Shown here: in pieces, positions 10,053 to 22,000 of the stretch | Layout: every line of letters starts with the position of its first letter | How positions within the stretch are numbered: position 1 is the stretch's first letter | NCBI GenBank assembly: GCA_017590115.1 | Contig: JAGGNK010007559.1 | Coordinates: forward strand, 1,302,620 to 1,366,619 | DNA: 64,000 nt | Origin: Montifringilla adamsi | Taxonomy: Eukaryota; Chordata; Aves; Passeriformes; Passeridae | Direction of reading: 5' to 3' | Notes under the pieces: generated by a model | Databases searched by the model: none | The model's input: only the letters and a program-made list of their open reading frames with translations | Told to the model about the DNA's origin: nothing | Made by a program: the position numbers and the translations under genes

Positions 10053-13000
10053 GCAAGCATCCTGTCATATACCACCCCCAGAGGGCACAGAGCCCCTGCT
10101 GCCCTGGCACCGGGCTGCCAGCCCAGTTCCCAGGGTTTGCCCATTCTCCTCTCCTCTCTCCTCTCTCCTCTCTCCTCTCTCCTCTCCTCCCAAAGCCACT
10201 TGCACTGTCTGGGCCATGAATTATTTATTGATCAGGAGCTCTCTGCTGTGCTGGAGCAGTGAAACCCTGGGGTTATTTCCAGTTCTGTCCCCTGGGGCTC
10301 CCCCAGTCCCAGCTGTCCCCCCTCATTCCGGGGTGCACCCGGTCACAGCTCTTTCCTCCTTAAACAGATTTTAAGGAAGGAATTTTGGGTGCCTCTTTGG
10401 GTATGTCTGGGGTGGGTGGTGGGGACAGGTCCCCTGAGACAGCACAAGTGGCTCTTCCTCCACTCAACAGCTCTCCAGGAGACAAAGCAAATGCAATTTA
10501 GCAAATTAATTTTATTTCTCCTCTGATTATTTGCTCGGATTTGTGGTTTAAAACATCACGAGTGCAACTGGGAGCAGATTGATTTGAAGGAATGGTCCTT
10601 CCCTTTGCAAGGAGTAGCACTGCTCCCCTCTTAAATCAGCATTTCATTTAACCACATTGCTTAATTACACGTTTCCTAAAACGCTGCAAATCCTCAGGAT
10701 TTGAAGCAGCAGCCTGGCTTTTTCCAGAGGGATGGCAGGATTTTTTCTGCTCCATGCAATGAGCTTTGCATCCTCTGAGTCCTTCGGAGGCAGCTGCAGG
10801 GGGGTTGATGTTTTTGTCAGGTGGAAACTTCCCAACCCAGGCACAGTTTAATTTTATTCTTGAAGGGAAAGCAGAAGTGCTCAGCCCTGCAGTTCCCAGC
10901 AGCTCGAGCTGCTGAGGTTTTTATGTTTTCATCTCCTTTTAGTTGCAGACAATAACAGTGCAAATGGTTTTGGGAATAGAAAATTTCCATTAGGCTTTGT
11001 TGTTTTTTTCCCTCTCTCTGGGGAAATGGTATTAAGGACCTCCAATACATTAATTCTTTTATTGTCTTTTCCTTTCCCCCCCTTTCTTTCTAGTGAAATA
11101 AAACTCGGTATTTTCACAAAATACCCGCAGCCTTCCAAGAAAGCTGCTTTCCCCAGGGCTGGGTAGTGCCTGCCTGGCCCTGGGGAAGCTCTGGGAACAT
11201 AATGGGTGTTTTCAAAGTCTAATGGGTACTAAGTGGAATATTTCAGGCTTAATCACTGTTGAATCATTGACCCTTCCTTCATATTTACATCTTTTTAAAT
11301 CGCTAAAGCTGTGAAAACAAAGGAAAATCCCAAAGCAGCAGCTGCCTTGTTCTGCCTGGGGAGGGATGGGGGTGAGAGCAGGGAGCTGGGATGGGAAATG
11401 TGGGAGCCTGCCTCTCTGCAGGGCCCTGCTGGGGGGCTGGGGATGCATTTTTAGCCTGGATTTGGGGTGTGCTTTGAGGCTTTGGGGTGCCTTTGGGGTG
11501 GTTTTGAGGCTTCAGGGTGTCCTTTGAGGCTTTGGGGTGTGCTCACACTCCGAGCTGTCACCAAGCCAGGAGGTTTCCTTCACACCTAGGAGAGCGAGGT
11601 GGAGGGAAGGTGGGAGTTACATCTGTCCCTCATCTGCTCTGGGGAGAGAAAAAAGCCCCATTTTGCCTTTTTTCCCCTCAGTCAGCAGCATTTTGGGGCA
11701 GCCCAGGCTGGTGGAAGGTGTCCCCTGGCAGGGATGGAATGGGAACCCAAACCATTCCGTGGCTGCTCTTCCCCCTCATCCCAAATTCTTTGGGTTTCCA
11801 TCACCTGCTTTTGCTGGGGCTCTGCTCCAGCCCCTCTCCAGCCTGTCCTGAATAGAATTAAATTACTGGAGGTCAGAGGAAAATTTTTGAAATCAGTACA
11901 ATCAAGGCCAGAAATGTATGCTATTGTCATGGAGGCCAAAGTGTGAAAACACAAATGAGTTACAGGGTTGCCAATTTTCTTGATGCATCTCTAGTATCTC
12001 AGGTAAATTTTTAGTTTTCCTGTAAACTTCAGCTCCTAAATCCATTTGGGATGGAATCATAAATTTAATGGAAAATGAAGTAAAATTTCAGCCCTTCATC
12101 CCAAATCCTTTGGGTTTCCATCACCTGGGTTTGCTGGGCTCTGCTCCAGCCCCTCTCCAGCCTGTCCTGAGCAGAATTAAGATTTTTTGGGAGCTGCTAA
12201 AAGCTGCCTGTGCCTGTGGCTGCCTGGAGTAAGGTGTGTGTATCCCTGGCAAATGCAGAATGGGTGGGTTTGCCCTGAATTGCACTGAGAACTCTGTCTA
12301 GACTGGTTGATGAGTGGGATAATCACCAGGCTTTAATTACTCCAAGGGAGAGAGAATCCTTGTCTCTGATAGCTCTGGGTAGGCAAGGGCTGTCATTTGT
12401 GTTTCTGTGCTGGGGGTGGAGCTCAGGGGGTTTGTCCCCAGCTGGTGGACCCTCCGGGGTGCCAGGAGTGCCCTGGCTGGGCTGTGCCCCCCCTGCCCTG
12501 CTCCTAAACCCCCTGGGCAGCCCAGGGCTGGGGACAGCCCCTCCTGCTGCCTTTTGCAGGTGCTCAGTGCAGAGGAAATGGCCAGGGCAGGGTCAGTGCA
12601 GGGCTGGAGGCCAGGCCTGACCCTGCTGTGTTCTGGGGCAGTTCCCAGAAAGGATTTCCAGGCAGCAGAGCACCTGGAAACCCGAGCTGTGACTCAGGAC
12701 AGCTGGCTGTGGAACAGCTGATGCCTCCTGCTGCTGATTCAGATCCCGGTCCTGGAGCTGAGTGGGAGATGCTGCTCCCAGCAGCCTCCCCTGGAGCATC
12801 CCCCCACAGCTGGGAGAGCTCTGGGGCACAGCAGGGTGGGTGCAGAGCTGGGGAAAATCCCAAATGTCCCTTTGGTGCCCAGGCAGGAGCTCCAGGGAGG
12901 GAAGGGCAGCAGGAATTTCTCAACTCCAAAGAAATGGCAGCAGCAGGAGAAGCAGCAGCATCTCTGCTGCTCATCATCCACCCCAGAGCCAGGGATGTGA

Positions 13001-16000
13001 GTCTGGCTCCTGGAGAGAGATTTTACAGGAGTCTGGAGTGACAGGACAGGGAGGAACAGCTTCAGACTGACAGGGAGTGGGCTGGGATTGATGTTTGGGG
13101 GAAATCTGTCCCTGGGAAGGCAAAATCCATCCCTGGGAGGGGGAAATCTGTCCCTGGGAGGACAAAATCCATCCCTGGGAGGGGGAAATCTGTCCCTGGG
13201 AGGACAAAATCCATCCCCTGGGAGGGGGAAATCTGTCCCTGGGAGGGCAAAATTCATCCCTGTGATGTTGGGAAGGGGCTGGGGTGGAATTCCCAGAGAA
13301 GCTGTGGCTGCCCCATCCCCAGAAGTGTCCAAGGCCAGTTTGCAGCACTCTGGGCCAGTGGAAGGTGTTGATCCCTGGATCTTCTTTAATTTCCCTTCCC
13401 TGCTCTGTGGGGCCTGTGGTGCCTCTGGCTGCAGCAGGGTGAAGTCACTGCTGGCATTGAGGGCAGCCAGGCTCTGCTGGAATGACTCAGTTGGCTTTTG
13501 CTGGGCAGTGATTTAGGAGCTGGTGCCCTGGCATCCCTGCCTGGCTGCTCAGGAGCAGATCCAGATGCATTTCATGGCTGTAAAAAGCACCCTGTGTGTG
13601 CAGCAGCGTCTGTAAGAAATGAAATTTTGTTAAACTCATTACTTAAACGAGCTGGGAGCTCTGGGGGAGCTGCACAGACACCTCATTACATAGAAATTGT
13701 ATTTTTTCCCCTCAAATTGGAGCTGCTGTATCACATCTGAGGCCCAGGTGGGGATTTGGCTGGAGCTGGGGACAGCCCTGCTGTGGTGCCAGGACCTGCT
13801 GGCCCCTTGCAGCAGCATCACCCCTTCCTAAGCTCATTCTTACCATTTTTTCCTTATTTTTCCCCTCCAAAGGAAGTTTCCATGCACCAGGGCTGCCCCA
13901 GGGACTGCACAGGAGAGGAAGCAGAAGCTGCTCATGTAGAATCTCCTTTTCTCAGTGCACTGAAGTGAGCTGGGAGGAGCTGGGGAGATAAAAACCCCTG
14001 GGAACCAACACAGAGAGGGAGCACCACCTGAATTTTGGCTTGGCACTGATGCTTGAGGCAGCACATCAGTGGGGCTTGTCCTTAGAGCCAAAAAATTCCA
14101 ATTTTTCCCTGTTTGTTCTGAGAAAGAAGGGAAACCCTGAGGGGAAGCCCAGCAATGCCCAGCTCTCTCACAGGAGCAGCCTGTGGATTTTCTCCTCCTT
14201 CCCTCCCTCCCTGAGCAGAAGCAGAGGCTGTGAGGGAGAAATGATGGATCCAAACCTTGGGGATTGATCGAGGTCATTCAGCCAGAGCCTCCTGTGTGCA
14301 TCCAAAAGGTTCATTAAGCTTATATAACATGAAACTCCTGTCTAAAAAGGAGTTAAAAAGGCGCTGTTGCCCAGTTTTTAACCATCCCAGCTCTGTCTGG
14401 GATAACTCTGACAGGTTCACATTATAGGCTTAAATACAAATGAAGTAAAACAGAGGTTAGGTTAGAAAAAATACCTTCACCTGCAAAATCAATGCTGCTA
14501 CTCTGCAAATCACTTATTTTTGCTACTAAGCCAAAGGAATAGCACATCCTACAAGCAATGAAAACTCATTTTCCAGACTTAATATGCGAAAAAACAAATA
14601 GAGATTCCTCATGTCGCAAAATTAATCATGATTTGTTGAGATTTTTTTTGCTCCAGATAATTATGTCTTGTAATTACAGTAAGGTTTCATTTGCATATAT
14701 CCCAATCTTACCAAGCTAAGAACAGTTCAGATACATTGCAAAAAGACATGGCTAAGACATGGTTGCTCCTTCCACCAGTTATCAAATTATCACCCACTGT
14801 TATCAAGGTTTCATTTCCTGGCTGCACCTCAGAGTCTGTTGAATTCTGCACCTGGATGAAATAAATTCCTTTACCTTGTTCATAAGTTTAGGTAGTAGTT
14901 TATAATTGAACAGAAAAGTCTGCAGTGTGCACTTAGAAGAATTAATTATTAAATTACAAGTGAAAATAATTTAAGTATAATTTCTTAACTAGATAATTTA
15001 ACCAAACTGCTGCTTGCCCAAGCCATCAGTCCAGGGGAGGGCTCAGAGGCAGCCTGGGTGATAAATGCCTGTGGCAGTGGCTGTACTGGAATTTAGAATG
15101 GGAAATTTAGAATGGGGCTGTATTGATTAAAACCCACCCTAATGCCCCTTTCTGAAGCATTTTTGACCAACCCTGGGCCTGAGTTCCTGCTTGGCTTTTA
15201 TAGCCTGGGCTAAATGTGGATTTATGGACCCAGAGCTCCAGAAAAAGAAATGAAATGTGGGAAATTCAGCAGAATTCCTGCAGAGATGATGAAATGCCTG
15301 CTTCACTCAGGGTCTGGGCTCCCCTCATTCCAGTCCCTGCCCTGCTCCTGGCATCAATTTCTGACTTAATTTGGAAAAGCCACCTTGATTGACTTGTGGA
15401 GGACCCAGCTCTGCAGTGAGTGAAGCACCCAGAGCAGGTTTCTTTGGGTAGAAAACTGTTGGGTTTTGGGGTTTTTTTCTTTATTTTTGTTGAGGTTGGC
15501 AGTGAAGGTGTTTGAGATGATAGTTTGTGTTTGGATTTAGGTATTTATTATTTTTTATAATATATATACACACATATACAAAACTCACTGCTATAAAACC
15601 ATAACATTAGTTATATATATATATTAGTTATATATAACATTATATATATTAGTTATATATAACATTTGTTATATTTATATATATACACACATATATGTAT
15701 ATATAAAATATATGTGAATATGTGTTTATATATACATATATATACATATATGTGTATATATAGATATATATAAAAATATATATGTATCTGTAACTAATGT
15801 TATAATTTTATAGCAGTAAGTTTTGTAGTTTTTTATTAATAAGGCATAAAAGGGTTCATTACTTTTTTGTTATTAGGTTTTTCAAGGTTAAATTTTCTAA
15901 TTGAGAAATGATGGTTAAATTATTTTCACTTTTAATTTAATAATTCATTCTTCAAAGTCCACAGTGCAGAGTTTACTGTTCAATTATAAACTACTACCTA

Positions 16001-19000
16001 AACTTATGAAGAAGAAGGTAAAGAAGAATAACTTGTTTCTGCCTTAAAATCTCTATTTTACTTCATATTTATGACTGTATTCTAAACCCCTAAACTTCAA
16101 GTTTTAAAACCTGTGATATTACACACTTCCAGCTAATTACACACTCGTAATTCTGGTGTTATCCATCAATTTTGGAAGCTTGAAATTCGGATTTCCAGCT
16201 CCTGATCCCTCAGGAGATGCCAGCCTTGCAGTGGGAGCCCTGGCTCTGGGTGAGCTGTGTGTGGAGCAGCCAATCTTTAATTTCAGATGATGAAATCCGT
16301 GATGAGCTGGGGAGGCCCCACGCTCTGGGGGCTGCAGGGAGGTTTTTTTGTGGAGCCTTTTCCCAAATGGATCCTCAGTTATCAAATGATCACCCACTGT
16401 TACAAGGAGGTTTCATTTCCTGGCTGCACCTCACAGTCTGTTGAATTCTGCACCTGGATGAAATAAATTCCTCAGAAACTCCTCTCCATGCCCAGCAGCT
16501 TTGGGGGCTCCTAGATGTGAAGTATTTTAAGTAGTAATTAATATAAATTATATTTATATTAATATAGAAATAGAATATATTAATATAAATTATAATGCTC
16601 TAAACAGATACAAAATTCAAAGGTGAACTTATTCAATATTAACTTTCCTAATTTACTTTTTCCTCTGTTCCTGTTTCCTAGGAAATAGAACAGAGCATAA
16701 CCAAGTTTATTTTCTAGACAGTCTCTCTAACCAGTTTATTACCTAGATCAAAATGTCAGAGCTCCTGAAGAATAGAGTGTTTCTAGCTGACATCAGTGGC
16801 AGTTATTTTACATTTAAAAATCTGTTCTAAAGGCAAATGTGACCTATGATGTCTGGAGAATAGCTGACTTGGAGCTCACTTTTCTTCCTTGTCTGAGTGG
16901 GGGAAGTTTCAGTCTGCTGCAGAGCAAGAAGCTCTGAGAAAACCCAGAAATTCCAAGGTTTGTTAAACCAAACCAACCATTGGTTTGCTGAGCCCCTGGA
17001 GTAGAGCTTGCTTTGGCTCCCTTCAGCCAGCTCAGGAATTCATTTCTTTTCTGGAGCTGGTTCTTCAGCTGGGAGGGGATGGGAATGATTTGGAGTCACC
17101 CTGAGGAGGGTTTGGAGGACAGGAATGAGAAGGAGGGGTTGGAAATGATTTGGAATCACCCTGAAGAGGGTTTGGAGGACAGGAATGAGAAGCAGGGGCT
17201 GGGAAGGGTGGGAGCCCAGCAGCCCTGCTCTGAGCCACAAGAAAGGGTTCTTGCCCAGATGATTCCAGCTAAACAGCACTGTGAGGATGGTGGAGGGTGT
17301 GAAAGAGCACTGCCCCTGCAGAGGGGCTGTGGGTGCAGGGTGTGAGGTGGGAAATGGGCTGCCAGGGGCTGGGAGTGACCCCAAAATGGATCTGAGGGGC
17401 ACTGGAGTGGCCCTGAGCCCCCGGGGGTGTGTGGAGCAGTTGGGCCATGTCCTGGAGACAGAAATATATAAAAATACAGTCATGGTGTGCCTGGTCCTGT
17501 CCCCTGTGCAGGTGTCCTGTTCCCTTCCCTGCAGTGCCACCCCAAGGGGTTTATTTAGGTCCAAAAAAGCCTGAGCTGCTTTGGGATTTTGGCTTCTCTC
17601 CCTGTGCCTGCTGCTGTTTGGGCGCTGAGACCACCCTGGCTCTGCTTCTGCTTCCTCAGCTCTGAGCACCCCAAACCTCCCCAGCCTTGGGGTGCACAGA
17701 GGGGTCTGGGGGCACCTTGGGCTGTGTTTTATTCCCTAAAAGCACCTGGGGTCTTGGCAGGCTGCACAAAGGGCTCCTGAGCTGCTGGGGGTGGCAGCAC
17801 CCACTGGCAGCCCTGGGCTCTTTGTGGAGCTGGGAAAATTGATGAATTTCCCTCTGCCCTGGGAAAATGGATACTTTCCCATCTTGGCTGGGATTTGGGG
17901 TGAGGTCTCTCAGCTGGTTTTGCTCTCACACACCAGTTTAACTCCAGTTTGAACCAGAGCTGGGCACCAGTGACTGGGGAGCTGCTGGGGCAGAGCTCAT
18001 CCTCCTGGAGCTGGATCCTTTTTCCTCCTGCAGGAATAGGGATCCTTTTCTCTCCTGCAGGATTTGGGATCTTTTTTCCTTCCTGAAGCTGGGATCTTTT
18101 TCCATCTGCAGGATCTGGGATCCTTTTTCCATCTGAAGAAGCTGGAATTATTTTTCCTCCTGCAGGATCTGGGATCGTTTTTCCTCTCTGGAACTGGGAT
18201 CCTTTTTTCTCCTGCAGGAGCTGGGATCCCTTTTCCATCTGAAGAAGCTGGAATCCTTTTTCCTCCTGCAGGAGCTGGGATCCTTTTTCCTCCCTGGAAC
18301 TGGAATCCTGTTCCTCCTGCAGGATCTGGGATCCTTTCCCTCCTGCAGGAGCAGGTTTCCTCTCCCTGAGTGGCTGCTCTGGTGTGATCTGTGCTGTGAT
18401 TTCCTTCCCGTCTGATTTCCATTTCCACACATTTATTTTCCTGGCAGCTCTGGGTGTCCTGAGCACGTTGTTCATGTCCAGGCCCTTTTATGGCCCAGCC
18501 CGTGGTATATGGCACAGGATGATGGAATATGCCTTTGCCCTAAAAATCAATGTTTTAGTTCCTCCCCCACCCACCAGGAAGCTCTCCCAGATACAAGTAT
18601 TGATTGTTGAGCTAAAAGCCATGTTTAGATCATAATTGCCCTTTAAATCAGTGGGGTTGGGGGGTTTGCACCATAATTGTTCTTTAATTCAGTGGGGGTG
18701 GGGGGGTTAGAGTCTAATTGTTCTTTAATTCAGTGGGGCTCATGGATTTGTGCTTAATTGCTCTTTAAATCAGTGGGGCTGGGGGTTTTTCATTCTAATT
18801 ATTCTTTAATTCAGTGGGGTTGGGGGGTTTTCACTAAAATTCCTCTTTAATTCAATGGAGCTAGGTAAAATTCCTCTTTAATTCAATGGTGCTGGGGGGT
18901 TCTATTTTGATTTTTTATAATTTTGATTTTTCCTTTATTTTTATTTTCCGGTTATTTTTCCTTTTATTTTTCCTGTTATTTTTATTTTACTTTTTTAAAT

Positions 19001-22000
19001 TTTACTTTTATTTTTACTTTTATTTTTACTTTTACATTGATTTTGATTTTGATTTTCCAAGCCCTGCCGCTTTCTCATCTGTATTGTTGTCAGCTTCAAG
19101 CAAAGCTCTTTATCTCTGAACCTCTGTTATCTGCAAGGCCCAGAGCTGAGCAGATCCTGCCCATCTGGGGCTCCTCCAGAGCACAGAGCTCACCCCGATT
19201 TCACCCTCCTGGGTGATGCTCAACGATAAAACCCAACCCCAGGGGCCTCTGGAGAGGGGAGCAAAGCTGGGATTTCTTCCCTTCAAAGCCTGGGCTGGAT
19301 GTGTGGCAGCAGATGGTGTGAACTGCCTGAAAGTCGGCCTGAATTGCCAATTAAGTGTAATTAAAACGGGGCTTATTTATTTGTTTGGCTGCCAAGGGGC
19401 TGGGCCCTGGTGCCTTCCCTGCTCCCAGGAGCTGGGAGGGGATTACAGGAGATGCTGGGATTTTACATTCATCCTGGAAAAGGTTGTGGGGCTTTTTCCA
19501 GCCAGGATCCCTCTCTGGGGTGGGAATGGGGGCAGTTCCTGGAGTCCCATCCTGGGAAGAGGCACTTTGGGGGATTATTTTGGTTTTATTTGAAATGGGG
19601 CTCAGAGCAACCTGGGACAGGGAAAAATCCCCTGCCCGTGGCTATGGGGTGGAATGGGATGAGCTTAAAGGTCTCTTCCAGCCCATCCCATGATTCCATC
19701 CTTCCCAGGTGCATGTCAGCAGCTTTCCCTGGGCAGTGAGGTGGCTCAGGGGTATTGGCTGTGCCCTGGGTGCCAAATCCCTGCAGAATCTCCATCCTTT
19801 CCTGCTCCCTGCCAGTGTTTTCCTGGAGTGGGGTTGTGAGACACATCCACATGCCCTGTGCAGGGGGCAGAGGGGCAGCAGGGCAGCCTGGGGTGCTGAG
19901 TGTGAGGGTTTTCCCATGGGAAGGCAGCTGAAGGCAGTTTGGAGTGATCCTTTGTGGGAACACACAGGCAAATGGAACGAGGAGGATTTTTTTCCATGTG
20001 TGCTCCCACCCTGCTCAGCTCCAGCTGAGTCATCCCTGCATTCCCACCTCGGGCTCAGGGACATCCATTTCCTTTGGATTCTGAGGAGGAAAATGAACCC
20101 AGCTCCTTCTGCCACAAACCCCAGGCATGGTTCAGATCCCTGTTTTTTACGGAATGGATTTTGGGGTGGTGTTTACTGCCCTCCCCCGGCTCTGGGGGAT
20201 TTGGAATTGGTGTGAGGATATGCCTGGGATTTGGGATTTAGGATTGGTGTGAGGATGTGCCTGGGATTTAGGATTTGGGATTTAAAATTGGTGTGGGGAT
20301 GTGCCTGGGATTTAGGATTTGGGATTTAAAATTGGTGTGGGGATGTGTCTGGGATTTAGGATTTAAAATTGGTGTGAGGATGTGCCTGGGATTTGGAATT
20401 TGGGATTTAGGATTGGTGGGAGGATGTGCCTGGGATTTGGGATTTAGGATTGGTGGGAGGATGTGCCTGGGATTTGGGATTGGTGTGAGGATGATGCTGG
20501 GCATGGTTTTGTCCCCTCTGTGGGGGCAGATGTTGTCCAAGCCCTGGGAAGTGGCGTGTCTTTCCTGCAGGGCTGGAGTGAGGGAATCCTGCTGGACCTC
20601 CTGGAGCCACCCTGGATTTCTAGGCTGGAGCCACAGCCTGTTCCTGCTTCTGCCAGAGACAGGAGTTCTCATTTCACAGCTGTTCATCCCAGATCCATAA
20701 ATCAGAGTTTATGGAAGGAAAAATCCCGTGCCCTGAGCCTGAGCCTTGTCTTCCCGAATCCTCCCTTTGGCCACGTCACTCCCTGGCTTTGCCTTTACCC
20801 CTAAAATAGGACCATGGAACACTGAGCAGGGCTGGAGAGAGCTGCACTTGGAATAAAACTGGGATCCTGGCAGGAATCCTGTGGGAAGTGGCTCCTGCTC
20901 AGCCAGCAGGGCTCTCTTCTGTTCCATTTCCCTCCCTGGGGGTGTTTTCCTGCTGCAGGTTTTCCCTGCAGTGGGAGATGGGGAATCTCCTGCTCTCCTC
21001 CCCGTGGGGTTTGTTGGGATCCAGCCCCTCCGTGGGGACTCAGGGCTGTGGTGGGATCCAGGCTCTCCTGCTCTCTTCCCACCCCACAACCCCCTTGAAC
21101 CCCTACAGTTCTGGTGGAATTGGATCCCTTGTGGATCAAGGAGGGTTTTGGGTTCCTTCAGGGGGTGTGGTACCACCAGGGTGTCCCACTCCCAATCCCA
21201 CCCACCTGGATGATGGATTGTGCTCCTGGAAGCAGCCTCAAGCTTTGGTTATTCCTGGAGAACAGGCAAAAATCCAATCTGTTTGTCCCTCCAGAGGGAG
21301 CTGGCATTGATTTTGTGAGTCCAAGGGCTGAGAACAAAGGAGCACTTTATTTATTTTCCTCAGAAATCGATTCCTTATTTTATTTTTCCAGCTCTGAGAG
21401 GGGCCCCTTTTCCCAAGTGTGTGCCAGCCCCAGCAGCAGTTGGTGCTGCTTCCCTGTGCTGGGTGGGGGATGAGGATGGCAACTCGAGATGTAGATTTAT
21501 CCCAGAGCACTGGGAGCAGCTGAGCAGCAAATGCAGCCTGGCACTGGAGGAATTCCTTGTAGGAGCTGGCTTGCAAGGAGCTGGTGTGCAGGGAGAAGGA
21601 GTTTTGAACTGCCAGAGGGCAGGGATAGGTGGGATATTGGGAAGGAATTCCCGGCTGGGAGGGTGGGGAGGCCCTGGAAAAGAATTCCCAGGACAGCTGT
21701 GGCTGCCCCTGGATCCCTGGAAGTGTCCAAGGCCAGGCTGGAGCAGCCTGGGACAGTGGGAGGTGTGCCTGTGGAACTGGATGGCTTTGAGGTCCCTTCC
21801 CACCCAAACCATTCCATAATTATGGGCACTGCTCCACTGGGCACTCAATCACTGGGCTCTAATGCTTTTTATTAATTTATTTTATTTTAAAAATTAATTT
21901 AATTAATGTGCAAAGAGAGTTTTTCCAGCTGAAGGCACCGTGTCCTTTTGGAATGAAAGGAGAAGCAGGTGACTGGGGATAGTGGGAATGCCAAGAGGAA

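Noticed and set aside
9377..10144. 255-codon minus-strand open frame
   Set aside because: It is antisense to a true SLC39A11 exon and to a CR1 tail, with no recognisable protein.
9904..10219. Reading the first exon through to a stop at 10219 as one gene
   Set aside because: Sequence after 10052 loses ZIP11 similarity, while splicing there restores exact phase with the next exon.
17729..18475. 248-codon minus-strand frame rich in Lys/Gly/Gln
   Set aside because: It encodes the ~27-bp minisatellite unit repeatedly; no real gene structure.
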